Position numbers and translations under genes: made by a program
Origin: Ampullaceana balthica
Lineage: Eukaryota > Mollusca > Gastropoda > Lymnaeidae
Assembly: GCA_944989445.1 (NCBI GenBank)
Contig: CALYLW010000125.1
Location: 1,386,885-1,450,884 of the forward strand
Direction of reading: 5' to 3'
DNA length: 64,000 nt
Shown here: in pieces, positions 12,593 to 25,920 of the stretch
Layout of the letters: the number at the start of each line of letters is the position of its first letter
How positions within the stretch are numbered: position 1 is the stretch's first letter
The notes under the pieces: generated by a model
Databases searched by the model: none
What the model was told of the DNA's origin: nothing
Seen by the model: only the letters and a program-made list of their open reading frames with translations

Positions 12593-15500
12593 GTTTTTAA
12601 TTAAACATAGAATCATACCCTGATATATACTACAAAGTGTATAAAGAGTCAAAACATCACAATTAACTGTATCAAAACAAATTTTAAAAAATTCTTTTAC
12701 CTCTTGAATTAAGACTGAAAATGTCAGACCACGGGTTACTCCAACATCAAGGGTACCTGGCTTTTAGTTCAATTGTTTGTATTATTTGGGGATCAATATG
12801 CTACAACGTTTCATTCTATTGCTTTTTTGGCACCAAAGCATGACGTCACGCAGTTAACAATATCTACTTTATATTTTGAATTTTAAGTATGATTTTTTTT
12901 TCATCAACGCCCAATATGACAAACAAAATTTCGTTGCATTTTCACCATCTAGAGATTGTTTAAATAATGTTAGAGAATTTTCTACCAACTTCCTGATGAA
13001 CTAATCGTGTTGAAGTCGTGTGCCTCTACATACGCAAAATAACTGTGAACGCTCACGTGATCCGCAGATCATCAGTGATCTCCACTCGCACAGGAAAGAA
13101 CACCCCCTGGGATCTAAGTTTTGGCGAGCTTTCTTATGTCAAATAAATCACAAACCGTTATTTCTAATTCACATTAAATTTCTCGTACCTCTGTTTTGTG
13201 CAGCTTATTCTCGATCAATATCTGCAGGGGGAGCCAAAGTTTTCGCTCTCGGTGAACATCGAGTGTAAAATAAAATTATCTAGTGACCTAGAAAAGCGCT
13301 GCTTTAATTTGGTCTTGTTATGGAGGGTTAGTCCCAATGTGGAGAGTTGCAAAAAGAGGGGAGGGGAGGCTACAAAGCTATTGTAGAGTGGTGGAAAACA
13401 TTTTGGATTTGGAAGACATGTGTTCCAAGAACGATTACCCAACAAACTTATTGAACCTTACAGGTTTTTTTCCAGTGTAAATCCGGTCCACTTTTTTTGT
13501 CTCTGTATCCTTTGTATATATTTGCTCAATCATGGTCACGTTTCATGTAACAGGAATCCTACATCTCGACAGCTCAAATTTGCTCTTAAAATAACATTGT
13601 AAAATAATCAATTAAAGCAGAGCTTAAAAAGAATATTATTGAAAAGAACCAATGGAAACGTCATTTAAAAACTTACAAAATGACACGGACTGGGTGCAGC
13701 ACATTGCTTCTTTTATGTCATGAACGAATTCTTAAACAAAAAAGTTACCCGATTTTGTTTCAAAATTTTTCATTTCAATATATATTTTTTTAAAAAAGCT
13801 TTCTGCTTTTGGTATTATAATTACAATACCGAAATAGACATATTTCCTTTTACCAGACATCTTGTAATATCAAAAAGAAAATAACCTTCCAGTTTTCCAC
13901 CACCAGTAGTTGTCTTGTAGAAGAGTTGGAAATAATCTTCAATTTTGAGGGAAACCACCAACATCCCACACTCATCATGTCAAGTCCTAGGATTAAAGTG
14001 AAAAGCCTGGCATAAAAAGTCCCGCGGCGATCTGTGAAGGTTAACCGTGAGGCTTAGCTCCAACAATCTGTCACTTGTCCCTTCGCTGTTAAAATACACC
14101 GCTAGCCCTGGAAAATGTCAAGTGAAAATACAATCTCCAAACTTCATTTGGTTCTTTTAACAGAAATAACGTAAGGGACAAACTAGATACATAGCAAATA
14201 TAAAGACATGGGCATGATCAATGTTCCCCTTTAGCAGCGCGGTCACACATATATCGCAACCAGACAGCGCAGCAGTTAAGAATGCAGCGCAGCTCATTTT
14301 ATAAAAGATAATGTAATATCCGTATTTGTGGAGTGTACAATTTTAAAGAAAGAAAATGGATGCTGCGCAACTTTGCACTCTTACTTGTTATTTTGGAAAT
14401 GGACCAATAAACCACATAATGATAGGTGTATTCGTATCTGTATCTGTTTGTGTGATATGATTGGTTAATTCCACGGATATACATTTGTGAGATTACATCG
14501 TGTAATGTGTTTTCATTGTGTTTGACCCCATCCGTATTATCTCAGCGTTACTAATATCTCAATGAGTGAGGCTTGCTCCGTTAGAAAGTCATCTTGTGTT
14601 AAGTTGCTCAGTCACGTTAAAGGCATCCCTCACTTGCTATTGATATTTTAAGACGCTTGCGCCACCGGCCACATAACATTAGGTATTACAATAAATTATT
14701 AGACCAGTGGTTCCCAAAACAGAATGACGTGCGACACAAAGGGGGTTAACCGGTAAGATCAAATCCAAACGGGTGCATCAAATTTCATATCTGTTGACAT
14801 TTCGTTTGATGACTTACTGACCTCGCATAATGTTGAAAGCAATGAATTTTTCGGGGTTATCAATTCAACAGAACATTAGATTCTGTGGAATTTCTCTCTA
14901 AATTATGATCGTTCGGATAAAGTTCGTAATGTAATTTAAAAATATATTTTAACACTTTTCATAACATTTATTATTTTGCCTACCTTTGCTATACATTAAA
15001 AAAGAATAGCATTGTTATTTGTTAACTTTAAAAAAGGATTTTGATTAACAGCAATGTATCTTATTTTAAATACTTTATACATGTAGAGAAAGTTATATAT
15101 GCATCTGAGCAGTGACTTATCAGCAAACTATCAATATTTGGATATGGTATAGTCAGCTATAAACTAATTGGTACTGACTGTTGGCACCTATGTGCGACTG
15201 ACAACTTAAAATCCAAACCAGGAATAACTTTGAATTAGTTTGTTTCAAGATTTGCTCGAGTTTAACATTTAAGTCTTTTCCTTATTGGATTCTCATCAAA
15301 CTTTGAGAACCGCCGCTTGAATCATCCAGTAAAGGAACATAAACCTGCAGGTCCATGAAACTGGATCCAATGACACCAGAGGCGGCTCAATCTCTTGACC
15401 ATTTATCAGCTCCTGGCCAATAAAACCGCCAAACGGCGTCACACGGATTGTGTCCCCCCCACCCCCACTCCCCGTTCTCAGCGGTCGTTGTAGATGTGCC

Positions 15501-16277
15501 GCAGAGAGACACTGATGAATTTAATGGCACAACGCTCTGCAGAGACACTGAGATACATTTAATGGCACACGTCAATGCACTGTCAAGCCTACGGGGGGTC
15601 TGGCAAATATTAGCCGTGAGCTTGACAAATACCGCCGCCCCTGAAGATCAACATATCAGTCTTCAATGGCTTTTTAAGTGTCTCGAAATAGGCACCGGCC
15701 CGGCTTATGGAAACTGTCTGTAAAGACACGGCTTGAAAACATGAGGATGAGAAATAACACATTGACGTCCCATTGCCGCTTAATGGATTTGTTTTTTGTT
15801 GAAAATGTCAGTGTAATTAGTTTGTTTTGAAATCTACACTTAAGTCCGCGTAATTAAACAGAGATGTTTTTTTTCTGGATGTTTTTGAGTAAAGTTATGG
15901 ATAGCGGTATAAACCTATGGTGTGATGTGAATATGCCGATTGTCTTTAGTTGTAGGCATTCTTTAAATCGCCATCTTTATTAATCTGAGAACATTCTAGA
16001 ATGTACGTTAAAAACCAAGGCAGACAAAGCCGTAAGATAGAATGAATTTACTCACCAAATCACTTGCAACTTCCTTTGATAATTCATCACTAAAACTTTG
16101 TTTTTCTACACTTTCGAGAAAGAAGATAAATATGATATTCGGTATTAATTTCTTTTTTTATGTTTAATCTTAATCCTCTGCAAAATAAAGTTAATTTAAG
16201 GAATATTTTACATTACAAATTGTGAGAAAATGTCAGACGATGTCACAAATGTACAAAACAATCTTATCTATATAGAC
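12593..16277. other. Non-coding
   Basis: Mostly AT-rich. A GC-richer segment at 15,370-15,720 contains a short direct duplication ('cagagacactgag', 'tttaatggcaca') but no domain. A lone hAT terminus lies at 14,705. Confidence 0.6.
14705..14719 (+). mobile_element. Solitary hAT terminus
   Basis: CAGTGGTTCCCAAAA is nearly identical to the left end of the hAT element at 51,870. No partner end was found nearby. It may be a relic, or the left end of a diverged short element. Confidence 0.45.
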
Positions 16278-16310
16278 GCTCCTTCTATACAGAAGATTAT
16301 TGCGTGCTAC
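16278..16310 (+). repeat. Left arm of a 33-bp inverted repeat
   Basis: The 23 bases from 16,278 (gctccttctatacagaag then attat) are the exact reverse complement of 17,708-17,730. The next ten match at 8 of 10. A small internal stem CTTCT/AGAAG is present. It could be one terminus of a ~1.45-kb element, though no target duplication is visible. Confidence 0.6.
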
Positions 16311-17697
16311 AACAGAGGCAAGCATACATCCATAGATTTTATAAGAAATAAACATTATTCAACAAAAGATACCCGCTTTTTAAAGCAAACGAAATAAAAG
16401 GCATGATGTTCCAGGACACGATTTATGCAAAATTAAAAAGTTAGAGAAACATGATGATTTTATCAACTGTTATATTAAATCTAGGGTTAAACGCCAACCA
16501 ATTAAGCAGTTTCCAAATTCCGCGCAGAACATTTTGATAAGGATAACATAATAGACGTGTTTGTTGGGTATAAAGTTGTTCACAAAAATGGATGATGTGC
16601 AAATCTCCTCACGAGTTTGTTGTTTTGCACAAGGACCAACGAACTTTAGAGGGAAATGTGATCCAACTATACTTTTCAAATTATTGTTGTTGTTTTTTTG
16701 ACAACCAACCTACATACACATTGCAATAAAAATGTTAAATGTTTTGTGTTTCCAATTTTTTATATTTTTTTGCATCGACATGCAAGCAGCTGGTGAATTT
16801 GTATACAATGAAGATGGATTTTTAAAACATAATTTTAAGCGTCTTTTCCCATTTGTTGAATTTAAACCAGAAACATCGAAAAACTGTAACAAAAATCTAA
16901 ACAATGAAAATGTTAAGTAGTGAAGAATTAAAAAAAAATAATTACTGAACATATGTTTACCCGCCTGTTTCATGACCAACGAACACGCTGATTAAGGTTT
17001 TGGGGTACCGATGGCTACTAAGTTACAGAAGAGGACGCTATGTGCGCTATAAGTTGTGATGACCTGTCAGTAACCTCCAGAGCCCTTCATTATAAATAAC
17101 CTGATTTATAGACCTCATCCCTGGGAGTGAGGCTAAAATAACAGCCACTGGGCATCCCCCCCCCCGTCCAAAGACAAACACATAGATATGATGTGATCAA
17201 TTCCGCCTTCGTGCCGCGAGCAGATATTTAGCGCGAGCTGGATAGCGGTGGAGTGGGAGTGAGGCAGGGGGATGGGTGACCTTTGACCTTGTGTACACTT
17301 CATTTATCGGTTGTTGGATCAGAGGTCTTCGCCGCAAAAGTAATAACAAAATGGAAGCTTTCTTTCACACAAAAATAAACAACAAAAACAAAACGAGGGA
17401 ATACAATAGATGAGAAAAAAATTAGATTGAGAATGGAGCTGAATGCCAGAAGATTTTAACTAAATCACCAGATGTAGATCATGACCACACACACACATTG
17501 TCAAATTTTCACATTGTTTTAAGTTTCAAAAAATAGACCCGAAAAACAAACGAAAAACTTGAAATTTTAATAAATTCATCTAATTATCATAAACTTGCTT
17601 CAATAAAATCTCCCTTGCAAACATTAACACGGTTAGTGATCATGATGTCTACCACATTTAATTGACGATTTGATATAGCCATGCATCCAGAATAAGC

Positions 17698-17730
17698 GTA
17701 GGACGCTATAATCTTCTGTATAGAAGGAGC
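17698..17730 (-). repeat. Right arm of a 33-bp inverted repeat
   Basis: Partner of 16,278-16,310 in opposite orientation. The span between the outer ends is 1,453 bp and holds no transposase-like ORF. If it is a transposon it is non-autonomous. Confidence 0.6.
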
Positions 17731-20700
17731 AGGATCTGTCTGTAACATATACATATAAGATAGCCAGAATGAGTATCATTATTTGAATTGTTCCGAGTGC
17801 GTCTCGTCTACTGTACCCGGCATGACTTTTCTGGGAACATCACGAGTGAGACTCGGGTTTCTTTATGGGCGAGTTAATCTACTGACCGGGGGAAGGGGGG
17901 GGATTTGCCATTGTTTGGCTGCCACCGGCCTCAAGGCGGTGTCTGGGATAAGGGAGAAAAGCCAGAAATCCTTACAAGGTTCGGACGAGCCAGGTAACTA
18001 GGGGCGGGCAAAACTTTTGTATCACAAACCTTATCTTGACCTTTTAAATCCCGATCTGATTTCTCAAATGATGAATGGAGGTCCTTGGAGGGAAAAGCCG
18101 TTTTGACACACTTATCTGTAGGCGTGTTCAAAGAGAATGGAAGTTGTAGCTTACTGGGAAAGACGTGTGGACAACACAAAGAATTCAGTACTATTATTGT
18201 AGGCCATAGTCGATAGCATATACGCTCAATTTTTTTCTTTAGTAATGTATAAACTATGTATCGGCATAAACTATTCGATAATATTCTTATTCAGATCAAT
18301 CTCTAAACATTTTGTGTTCGGTTTGTAATAATATATGTTCGTCATATCTACCTGAAAGTCCTTTATTTCTCTATTTATCGACTTTTGAACAACATTTTAT
18401 CGAAAGGGTAATTTTAATGTGAAGAATAAGTGAAGTGGGGTATCAATATTAACCACGATTCTAAACAAATGATATGATTCTTCTATTATGGGGTTAAGAC
18501 TATTTAATTGAATCATATTTGTTTTTACCACAACTTATATTGCATTCTCATTTTGTGTTAAGACAACTCATTGTAAATGAAATACTTCCATGTTGCAAAA
18601 CAACTGAGACCTTCTAGTATCCGCTGGGACAGCCTAATCCACCCTCCCACTACTCCGTTAGTTCGGAGGCTATTTCGTCCCGCTGCCCACTTGAAGTGCT
18701 TCCGTGCCCAGAGACCATAACTCAGTGTCACTGGGACCTGGTCCCTGTGGTATATTTTGTGGGCAGTTCTGGTAGCTAGTCTGAGACTGTAAAAAAATAT
18801 TCACGACTTACTGCTCTATACAAATATGATCGAAAAAAATAATAGGTAGCTAACATATAGTGACAATGGAAAAACACATATGAACATTTAGAATTAACAA
18901 AATAATACATAGCTTGAAACATACAAACATATTCAAAAAGCTCCAAAAAATATGAAGGAGAAAGCTGGATAGAAAAAAAAAGTCACATATCTTTGTGGAC
19001 TTGGTTCACCTCAAATTATGAAGTAGAAAATGTTGTCAAATTTTAAGAAAGATGCTAATTATTTCTTATCTGAAGTACATTACACACTTTGCCGTTTTTT
19101 GAGAGTCATTCAGTCTAATTTAATGAAAAATATTGACATATGATAGTATACCCAAATGTGTTAATGATACTTCCATCAATTATATATATATATATATATA
19201 TGACACAAATATTATACGCTTTTAATTCATATATTTGATATTTTAATAACAGCTTTTAATAAAATATATCAAATTACAAGAAAATACATGACCGAAATAG
19301 TTTTTTTTATAGTGATTGAATATTCGGCGATTACGTCATCAATACTAAAATTACAAGGCACGAAAGTGTAATCAAAAGCTGAAGTCCATACCCATATTAA
19401 AACATGAAAATAAATTGCAAAGAAAGATAACTATGACTATTCATGTGCCTTCATTGTTCAAGGTTGTTTACTTAAGTCATCCATTACACATCTCATTATC
19501 TCAGTGATAAGAAAAATTACCAAGGATCTTTAAGAACTTGAACCAAGACCCATTATAGAATCTCATTAGATCCTTCTTTCTTCTGCCCATTCGTCTTCTT
19601 GAAAAAATAGAGCAATATATTAATGGAATCAAATTTTCGTGACCTAAAAATTACTTCTCAGCCGCAGATCCGATCTACTTCCGGTGAACAGATGCTTTAC
19701 ACGCCGCTTTCACATCGACTTCCGCCAAAGATCAAACTTGCGGTGACGTATGCCTCGTTACTGGCCGTGACCAGACCTAAGATACTAGTTAAGTAGTTAG
19801 TATTTGTTTAAGAAGAAAAGTGGTCTTTTCTTTAACAGTTCTTTTTTCCCTTAGTATTTTAAGCACTCTTACAGACCTTGGAATAACGTTAAAAAAATAA
19901 CCTGTTGAAAAACGTTGAATCCGGGAGAACTAGTCAATCTCATTATTTTACAGGGAATGTTCTCAAAGATGTTCTTTAGGTCTAAGAAAATCTACTCAAT
20001 TCTATTCTGAATTTTGTTAAATTTGCTTGAAATAAAAAGGGTAGGATCAAGCCCTTAGAACAATGTTCGGGGACCCCTTTCCTTAAGCTTGAATGATTAC
20101 ATAATATGCTCTTGTTATTCAACACGACTATATGCAACTAAATTTTCAAAGCATTTACGTGTAAAATCCTTATCTCCTCTCTAAATAGTAAAATCAACAA
20201 ATAAGTAAATAACATATACAAGTAAACACAATTTTAAAGATAATCAAAGAAAGGATAAATGATACACTTGAGAAAATTTCAAATCCAAATTTTAAAAACT
20301 TATAACTAATTAACATTCAAATGAAAGTTTAAATTAATTTGGATTAGAAAATACAAGTAGCTAAATATTTTAGTGGAAAATATTTTCAATGTTTACATAC
20401 TCGATGCAAGGGTAGACGAGAGAGTTAATATCTATATTCGCGTTATATCTATAATTCTCGACTACACAATTCGAGACAAGCTAATCGCCCCATGACAATG
20501 GTTAAACATGTTAATGAATATACAATCTTGGATATCAGATGGTATTCTTTTGCGTATTATCATTTACTACTGAAATGTTTTAACTAATAAATTGAATAGT
20601 ATATTCTTTATGTGAGGAATTTTTGCTTTCCCGTAAGCTGCAGGTACGGTAACGTTATCACCAATAAACCCTGAACCCTTTCTCCGACTACACATAGTTC

Positions 20701-22038
20701 AATAAAGATAACACTCAAAATGTTCTATACTTTCAAAATAACAGGAAATTTTAAAATTAATACATGTATTAAAATGACTACATCAGTTATTACAGAATTT
20801 ATCTTCACCTAACTCCGAGGTGCTCTCTTGGTTAGGTCCATGGTTGCTATTCCGATTAAAAATTTTCAGCTCTTTCTTGACGGTTGTTATTATCTATATT
20901 CAGCCCATTTGCGTTAACTTCATTAAACTAGATTATTTAACATTTAATTTATAAAACATAACGTGTAAGTTATTTCTGTATTATGAATTTTTTTTTAAGG
21001 GACACTTTTCTTTTTGCGAGCTGTTGACGTAAATCTTCCCATCATTTCCGAAAACAACATAACACATTTAATATGTTGATTTTTATTTCCACTTCTTATT
21101 TCTCTTAAACACGTAGTCATGAAGATAAATATCTTGTAATCTGTAAAAGGAAACTGAAATATAAATGAAAAGAAGAATTAAAGAAACACAAATATAATTC
21201 ATTTAGAATGCTGTCTGGGGTATCATTTTACTCCGCAAAATATTCAATTCGTCTAGGTCATTACGAGCCTAGTCTAATTCAAGACATTATGAGCTTGGCA
21301 TATTGAGAGATTGAGATAAATTGTGGTCAAGATGACAGAATTTCGTATTAACGATCAATCTTCAGCTTAAAGCGTTAAAGTTGTTTCAACCTCAGATTGA
21401 GAAGACACGCTTCTTTGGCTAAGATGGTAGAAAACATTTGGCGTAAGAAAATCATACTTTCGACAAAATCTTTATTTGTCTTTTAAACTAGAATACTTTA
21501 TAACATCGATGCACAATTTCCTTTTGTTTAAAGCATTTAATTATGAATAAAGTGTTGCATTTTTTTATTTTGTAAAATTCATTACATTCATTTTACATCT
21601 GTGTTTATCAAGTTATTTTTTGTATACACAATTCATAGCATTTGTGTACCTTTAGTAAGATTTGAACTTGTGGTGAGTTTCTGATAAAAATTCTATGTAA
21701 AAAATGGTAAGCGTGAACCTGAGAGAACAACACAGAACAAATAACATTGCTGCAAAAAGCCTTCGTCAGCGAAATAACAAAAAAAATCTAATATTAGTAA
21801 GAAATTAAAATATAACTTAGCTGCCTTATTATTTCAAGGAATCCATCAACCAGAAAGGGTGTAGGCTCACGCATACACTTTTTATGTAGAAACAAATGTT
21901 CTACCAAAGTAGATGGCAGTGCTACTCCACTTGTATGGTGATTTTTCTGTCGCTTTAAAATAATATAAGTCACATAAAAGTAAAAACAACATTTAGTAGC
22001 ATGTACAAAAATAATTGATAACGCACGTCTTGACAGAG

Positions 22039-22041
<3 letters not shown>
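17731..22041. other. Non-coding
   Basis: GC-richer blocks at 17,780-18,180 and 18,600-18,780 carry no recognised domain or repeat family. The rest is AT-rich with one (TA)n tract. Only two short frames, both near 17.8-18.2 kb. Confidence 0.6.
19177..19202. repeat. (TA)n microsatellite
   Basis: About 11 TA repeats. Confidence 0.95.

Positions 22042-22098
<57 letters not shown>
22042..22098. repeat. (TA)n microsatellite
   Basis: About 28 uninterrupted TA repeats, immediately upstream of a hairpin-bearing SINE-like tail. Confidence 0.97.
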
Positions 22099-22102
<4 letters not shown>

Positions 22103-22139
22103 TAAACGTTTATTTAATACTTATATGTATGAAACTATC

Positions 22140-22218
22140 TTCATGTAAAGCGCCGTGAGCCCAGTTCCTTGCTGGGATGCAGCGCTTTATAAATTATCAA
22201 TTTATTATTATTATTATC

Positions 22219-22220
<2 letters not shown>
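22140..22220 (+). repeat. SINE/LINE-like 3' tail with nested hairpin
   Basis: An outer 7-bp stem AAAGCGC (22,147-22,153) pairs with GCGCTTT (22,182-22,188). Inside, CCCAG (22,160-22,164) pairs with CTGGG (22,172-22,176). It is followed by 'ataaattatcaa' and (TTA)n. Such a 'gcgctttataaat...(TTA)n' ending is common to invertebrate SINE and LINE tails. Only the 3' part is recognisable; no promoter boxes are seen. Confidence 0.55.

Positions 22221-22290
<70 letters not shown>
22221..22290. repeat. (TA)n microsatellite
   Basis: About 34 uninterrupted TA repeats, directly after the (TTA)n tail. Confidence 0.97.
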
Positions 22291-22293
<3 letters not shown>

Positions 22294-22302
22294 AAGCCCA
22301 AC

Positions 22303-23015
22303 TAACTTGTCCCTGTATGATAAATAAGTAATATTAAACTTCCTTAAATGTACACAAAGTATTTTATAATAGGGTTTGTAGGGCGCCTACGGCGCCCACT
22401 TTTTTTTTGGGTCAGAAGCCTAAGTATCTTATCCTAGTATGATAAATACTAAATATTCATGAAATGTACACAAAATATATTTACAGTGCTGATCACCACA
22501 CGAATTTTAAATAAATTTTAGAAAGCAGCGCACCAAATTACTGCACCAAAAAATAACTCTTTGAGTCAGTCAGGACTGTTTACAACACAAATGCTGACGT
22601 CAAAGGTTCGAGCGTTGTTTGGTTAATGTTAATCTGGAAACCAAAATTATTATGACTTTTAAGTCAATATTTTCAATTTTAAAAAAACTGAGTGATTTCC
22701 CTTAGCTTTAGGCCACAGTGAGTCAGAGATAATTGAGGGTAAATATATATATGACTAGAGATAACCTGTAAAAAATGACGGAATCATTTTGGTTTCAGTT
22801 CAATATAAAATTACTGCTATAAAAATTAATACTTGTTTAAGATAATTTAAAAAAGCAATAGATTAAAAAAAGGAATAATGTTTTATTTAGATCAAAATTT
22901 CTTTAATAACAATAATTCTTGTAAATTAACATAAGTAACCTATCCGTGTTTGATAAATACGAAATATTAAACTTGCTGAAATGTACACAAAGTATTTCAT
23001 ACTAATTATAAATCC
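22303..23015 (+). repeat. Three copies of a ~65-bp dispersed motif
   Basis: 'tgataaata...aatattaaac' followed by 'gaaatgtacacaaagtattt' occurs near 22,310, 22,430 and 22,940. Near the first copy is a perfect GC-rich hairpin GGGCGCC-TAC-GGCGCCC (22,381-22,397) in otherwise AT-rich DNA. 'gcgccacctaacatcac'-like words recur near 23,110 and 23,140. Probably a decayed transposon of unknown type. Confidence 0.55.
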
Positions 23016-23214
23016 TCAAATCCTATTTTTACATCGTTCCCTTTTCAAAAATTAAAATATAAGCTAAGACAATGACGTCATCTAATATTTTCATACAAAA
23101 TCGATCGTAGCGCCACCTACATCATTACAAATTTCTCTGCGCCACCTAACATCACTATAATTACATCCATACATACAGACAAAGGGAATTATGTATATTG
23201 ATGATATATATATA

Positions 23215-25770
23215 TCTAATATTTAAAGCTCAGTTGGTGTTTGTATCTTTGAATGTTTGTATATTTGTATGTTTGTATGTTTCACTTTTCGACTTTCTGT
23301 TAGACAGCCACGGAAAAACCAAATGACGGATGGGGACCAAATTTGCCAGGACGGTTCCTTTTACCCTGAAGGTGGTTTTAAGTTCGTTTTTGTAATTGTC
23401 ACTTTTGCCCGAATGCCGTAAATTAAATAGTCAGAAAATGCAGAGACAAAGAATAAAAAATTTAACCTCATTTCTGCATTGTACAAATTTACGCGGACGT
23501 TCAAATGCCGTTCAAAGCGAGTTACTTTTGGTGACTTTTTTTTCCCCCAATACATTATTTTCAGCGGTGCGCATTCAAAAAATATTATAATGTCTAATTA
23601 CGGTGCGCAGTGCGCACATTTTCGTGTGCGCTTCATAATTTGAGCTGTGTAGTACAAAGAATTGTCATTTTGTTTACTGTTACTTTCTATATATTAGATA
23701 GACACGTAAACATATTTAATAACAACTGCCACACGATGCATTAGATTTAATTTTTTACACGTTTAAATTTAATTGCGAATTTGTTTTAATTATTTTCTGT
23801 TTCATAACTCGACATTTAATAAAAACCTATTTATGTAATAATTGTGTCAGTATTTTTTTCAAGGCTTCATTTTTAGCGGTGCGCGTTCTAACATCTTTTA
23901 TCACCTGTTTCCAGTACGCGCATTTTCGCCTACGCATCTTAAATTTAGCTGTGTCCTATTAATATAACATTTATATTGTGTTTGTCTTTTACATAAGCTA
24001 TTGTTTTTACATAACCTATACACTTATACTATTTAAACTTAGGCTACCGGACCTATTAACATAAGTAGATTAAAATAAATAGAGTGATCCTAAAAACGCT
24101 TAATTATTTTGTATTGCGAATTGAATGTGATATGTTCATTTCTTTTGATGATGGATTAACATAGGCCATTTTAACATCAATTATTGTCATGGTTTCACAT
24201 GCGTTTTTAACATAAAATAAATTTGTTTTGTTTGTTTTTTTAAAATTAGGAATATAGCCTAATTTCTTTATTTATCTTTATTATCTTTATCTCATAGGCG
24301 CTGTTGCAAATATTGTATTAATTAAAATTGTGTTACGATTTTGTATCGTAAATACATAAGAGCTTTTTTAGTGACGACAGTGGCAGAGATCTTTTGGAAA
24401 AATGTCAACAAAGCAGTGGCTTTTTTAATGGATACAAACAAACAAACATAAAACATATCAACTGAGCTTTATATATTACATATGCGTTTAAATTATTTTA
24501 TTTCAATTATTTTCACGATGCATTGTATTAATATTTTACATGCAATGAATAAAATTGGGATTTTTAAAAATTTAATTCATAACTCGACATTTAATTAAAA
24601 ACCATAGATGTAGCGAGTTTATTTTATGTTGAAAGTGATGGCCTATGTCAAATAAACTTACACTTTAAAACAGTTTACTTAAGCTTTATATACACTATAC
24701 ATTATAAACTTTCGCTACCGAACGTATTAACAAAACTTGACTAAATTTAATGAAGTGATCCTGAAAACGCTTAATTAATATGAATTGCGAATTGAATATG
24801 TTTTTATGTTCATTCCTTTGTATTCAGAATAGCATAGGCCATTTCTAAAATTGCCTTTTAATCATTTTTAAGATGCACTTATTAACAGACGGTTGAATCT
24901 TTTTTTTTCATTTTTATTTTATTTTTCAGATATAAAATCTGTGTGTGTGTGTGTGCATTGAATATAATTTACAAAATATGATGCCTTATCCGAAATAGGG
25001 AACAAAAAAAAAGATTCCTTTTTGAAATTATACACATTGCTTATAAACCGTAAATATAAATCGTAAAATATAGAGACATAAAAAATGTTAAATATTATTT
25101 CCCTGTTGGAACAATTATGAATACGTCAAAAGGAGGAGTTATTTTGGTCCAGTACATTTACTTTATAACAAGACTTTATTTTATGCGGCCAGCTTTCTAT
25201 ATTGTCTAAATATGGTGTGCACATTTTTTTGATATCATTTTAATACGACCGTTTTTTAAAAAAAAAGTATTTTAGAAAGTACATTTATAATTTTGTTTAT
25301 TTGCGCTATGAGTCACTTAGCTTTTGCCTTTTAAAGGGATAGTGCCACATGTTCTTTATCTCATAGACGTGGTTACAAATATTATATAACTTACAATTGT
25401 GATACGATGCAGTTTCGTAATTATAAATTAAATTTTTGAGTGACGAGGGTGGTAGAGCTCTTTCGGAAAACCTATAAGTTATGTTAATTTTGTACAAGTG
25501 GGAATGAAATTGTAAATTTAGTTATTATGGTCGGCAAGAATCATTATTTAATAAATCATATCTTTTAAATAGTAAGGTTATGTTAAAAGGCACTGCATTA
25601 AGTGAAAACAACTCACGCGGTAAAATGGCATATCTCTGTTTCTCATAAGATTTTAACTAAATAGATTAATCTGAAATTTAACTTGGCAAATAAAAATAGT
25701 AATAACCAGCAACTAATAATTGGATAAAGGGTCAGCACACTCCCGCTACAAAGTGCGGGTATTTTTCTAG
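23215..25770 (+). mobile_element. Complete non-autonomous Helitron (2,556 bp)
   Basis: The 5' end is A|TCTAATATTTAAAGC at 23,215. The 3' end has a hairpin CCCGC/GCGGG (25,742-25,758), a short AT spacer and CTAG at 25,767-25,770, followed by T. Both ends obey the Helitron A|TC...CTRR|T rule. The interior is AT-rich with no ORF above 65 codons and no Rep or helicase motif. It carries diverged internal duplications: 'gcggtgcgc...' blocks at 23,560 and 23,870, 'ctaccg...ttaacat' blocks at 24,040 and 24,705, and 'tttatctcata...' blocks at 24,286 and 25,355. It shares sequence with 54,081-55,709. Confidence 0.82.
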
Positions 25771-25785
25771 TATATATATATATAT

Positions 25786-25920
25786 GTTGTTGTTGTTTGT
25801 CCGTCATGATCGTCAAGGACCATTCTCATCACATTAGCCTTGTGCTGTGGCAGCTTGGTGAGTCCTTTGGCGGCTAAATAAACATATCCTTGCTCGAAAG
25901 TTGCCAAAAGACTTTCCCCA
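25786..25920 (+). repeat. Dispersed repeat shared with 9.5 kb, copy 2
   Basis: Second copy of the family at 9,475-9,600, directly after a short (TA)n run next to the Helitron 3' end at 25,770. Ends are undefined. Confidence 0.6.
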
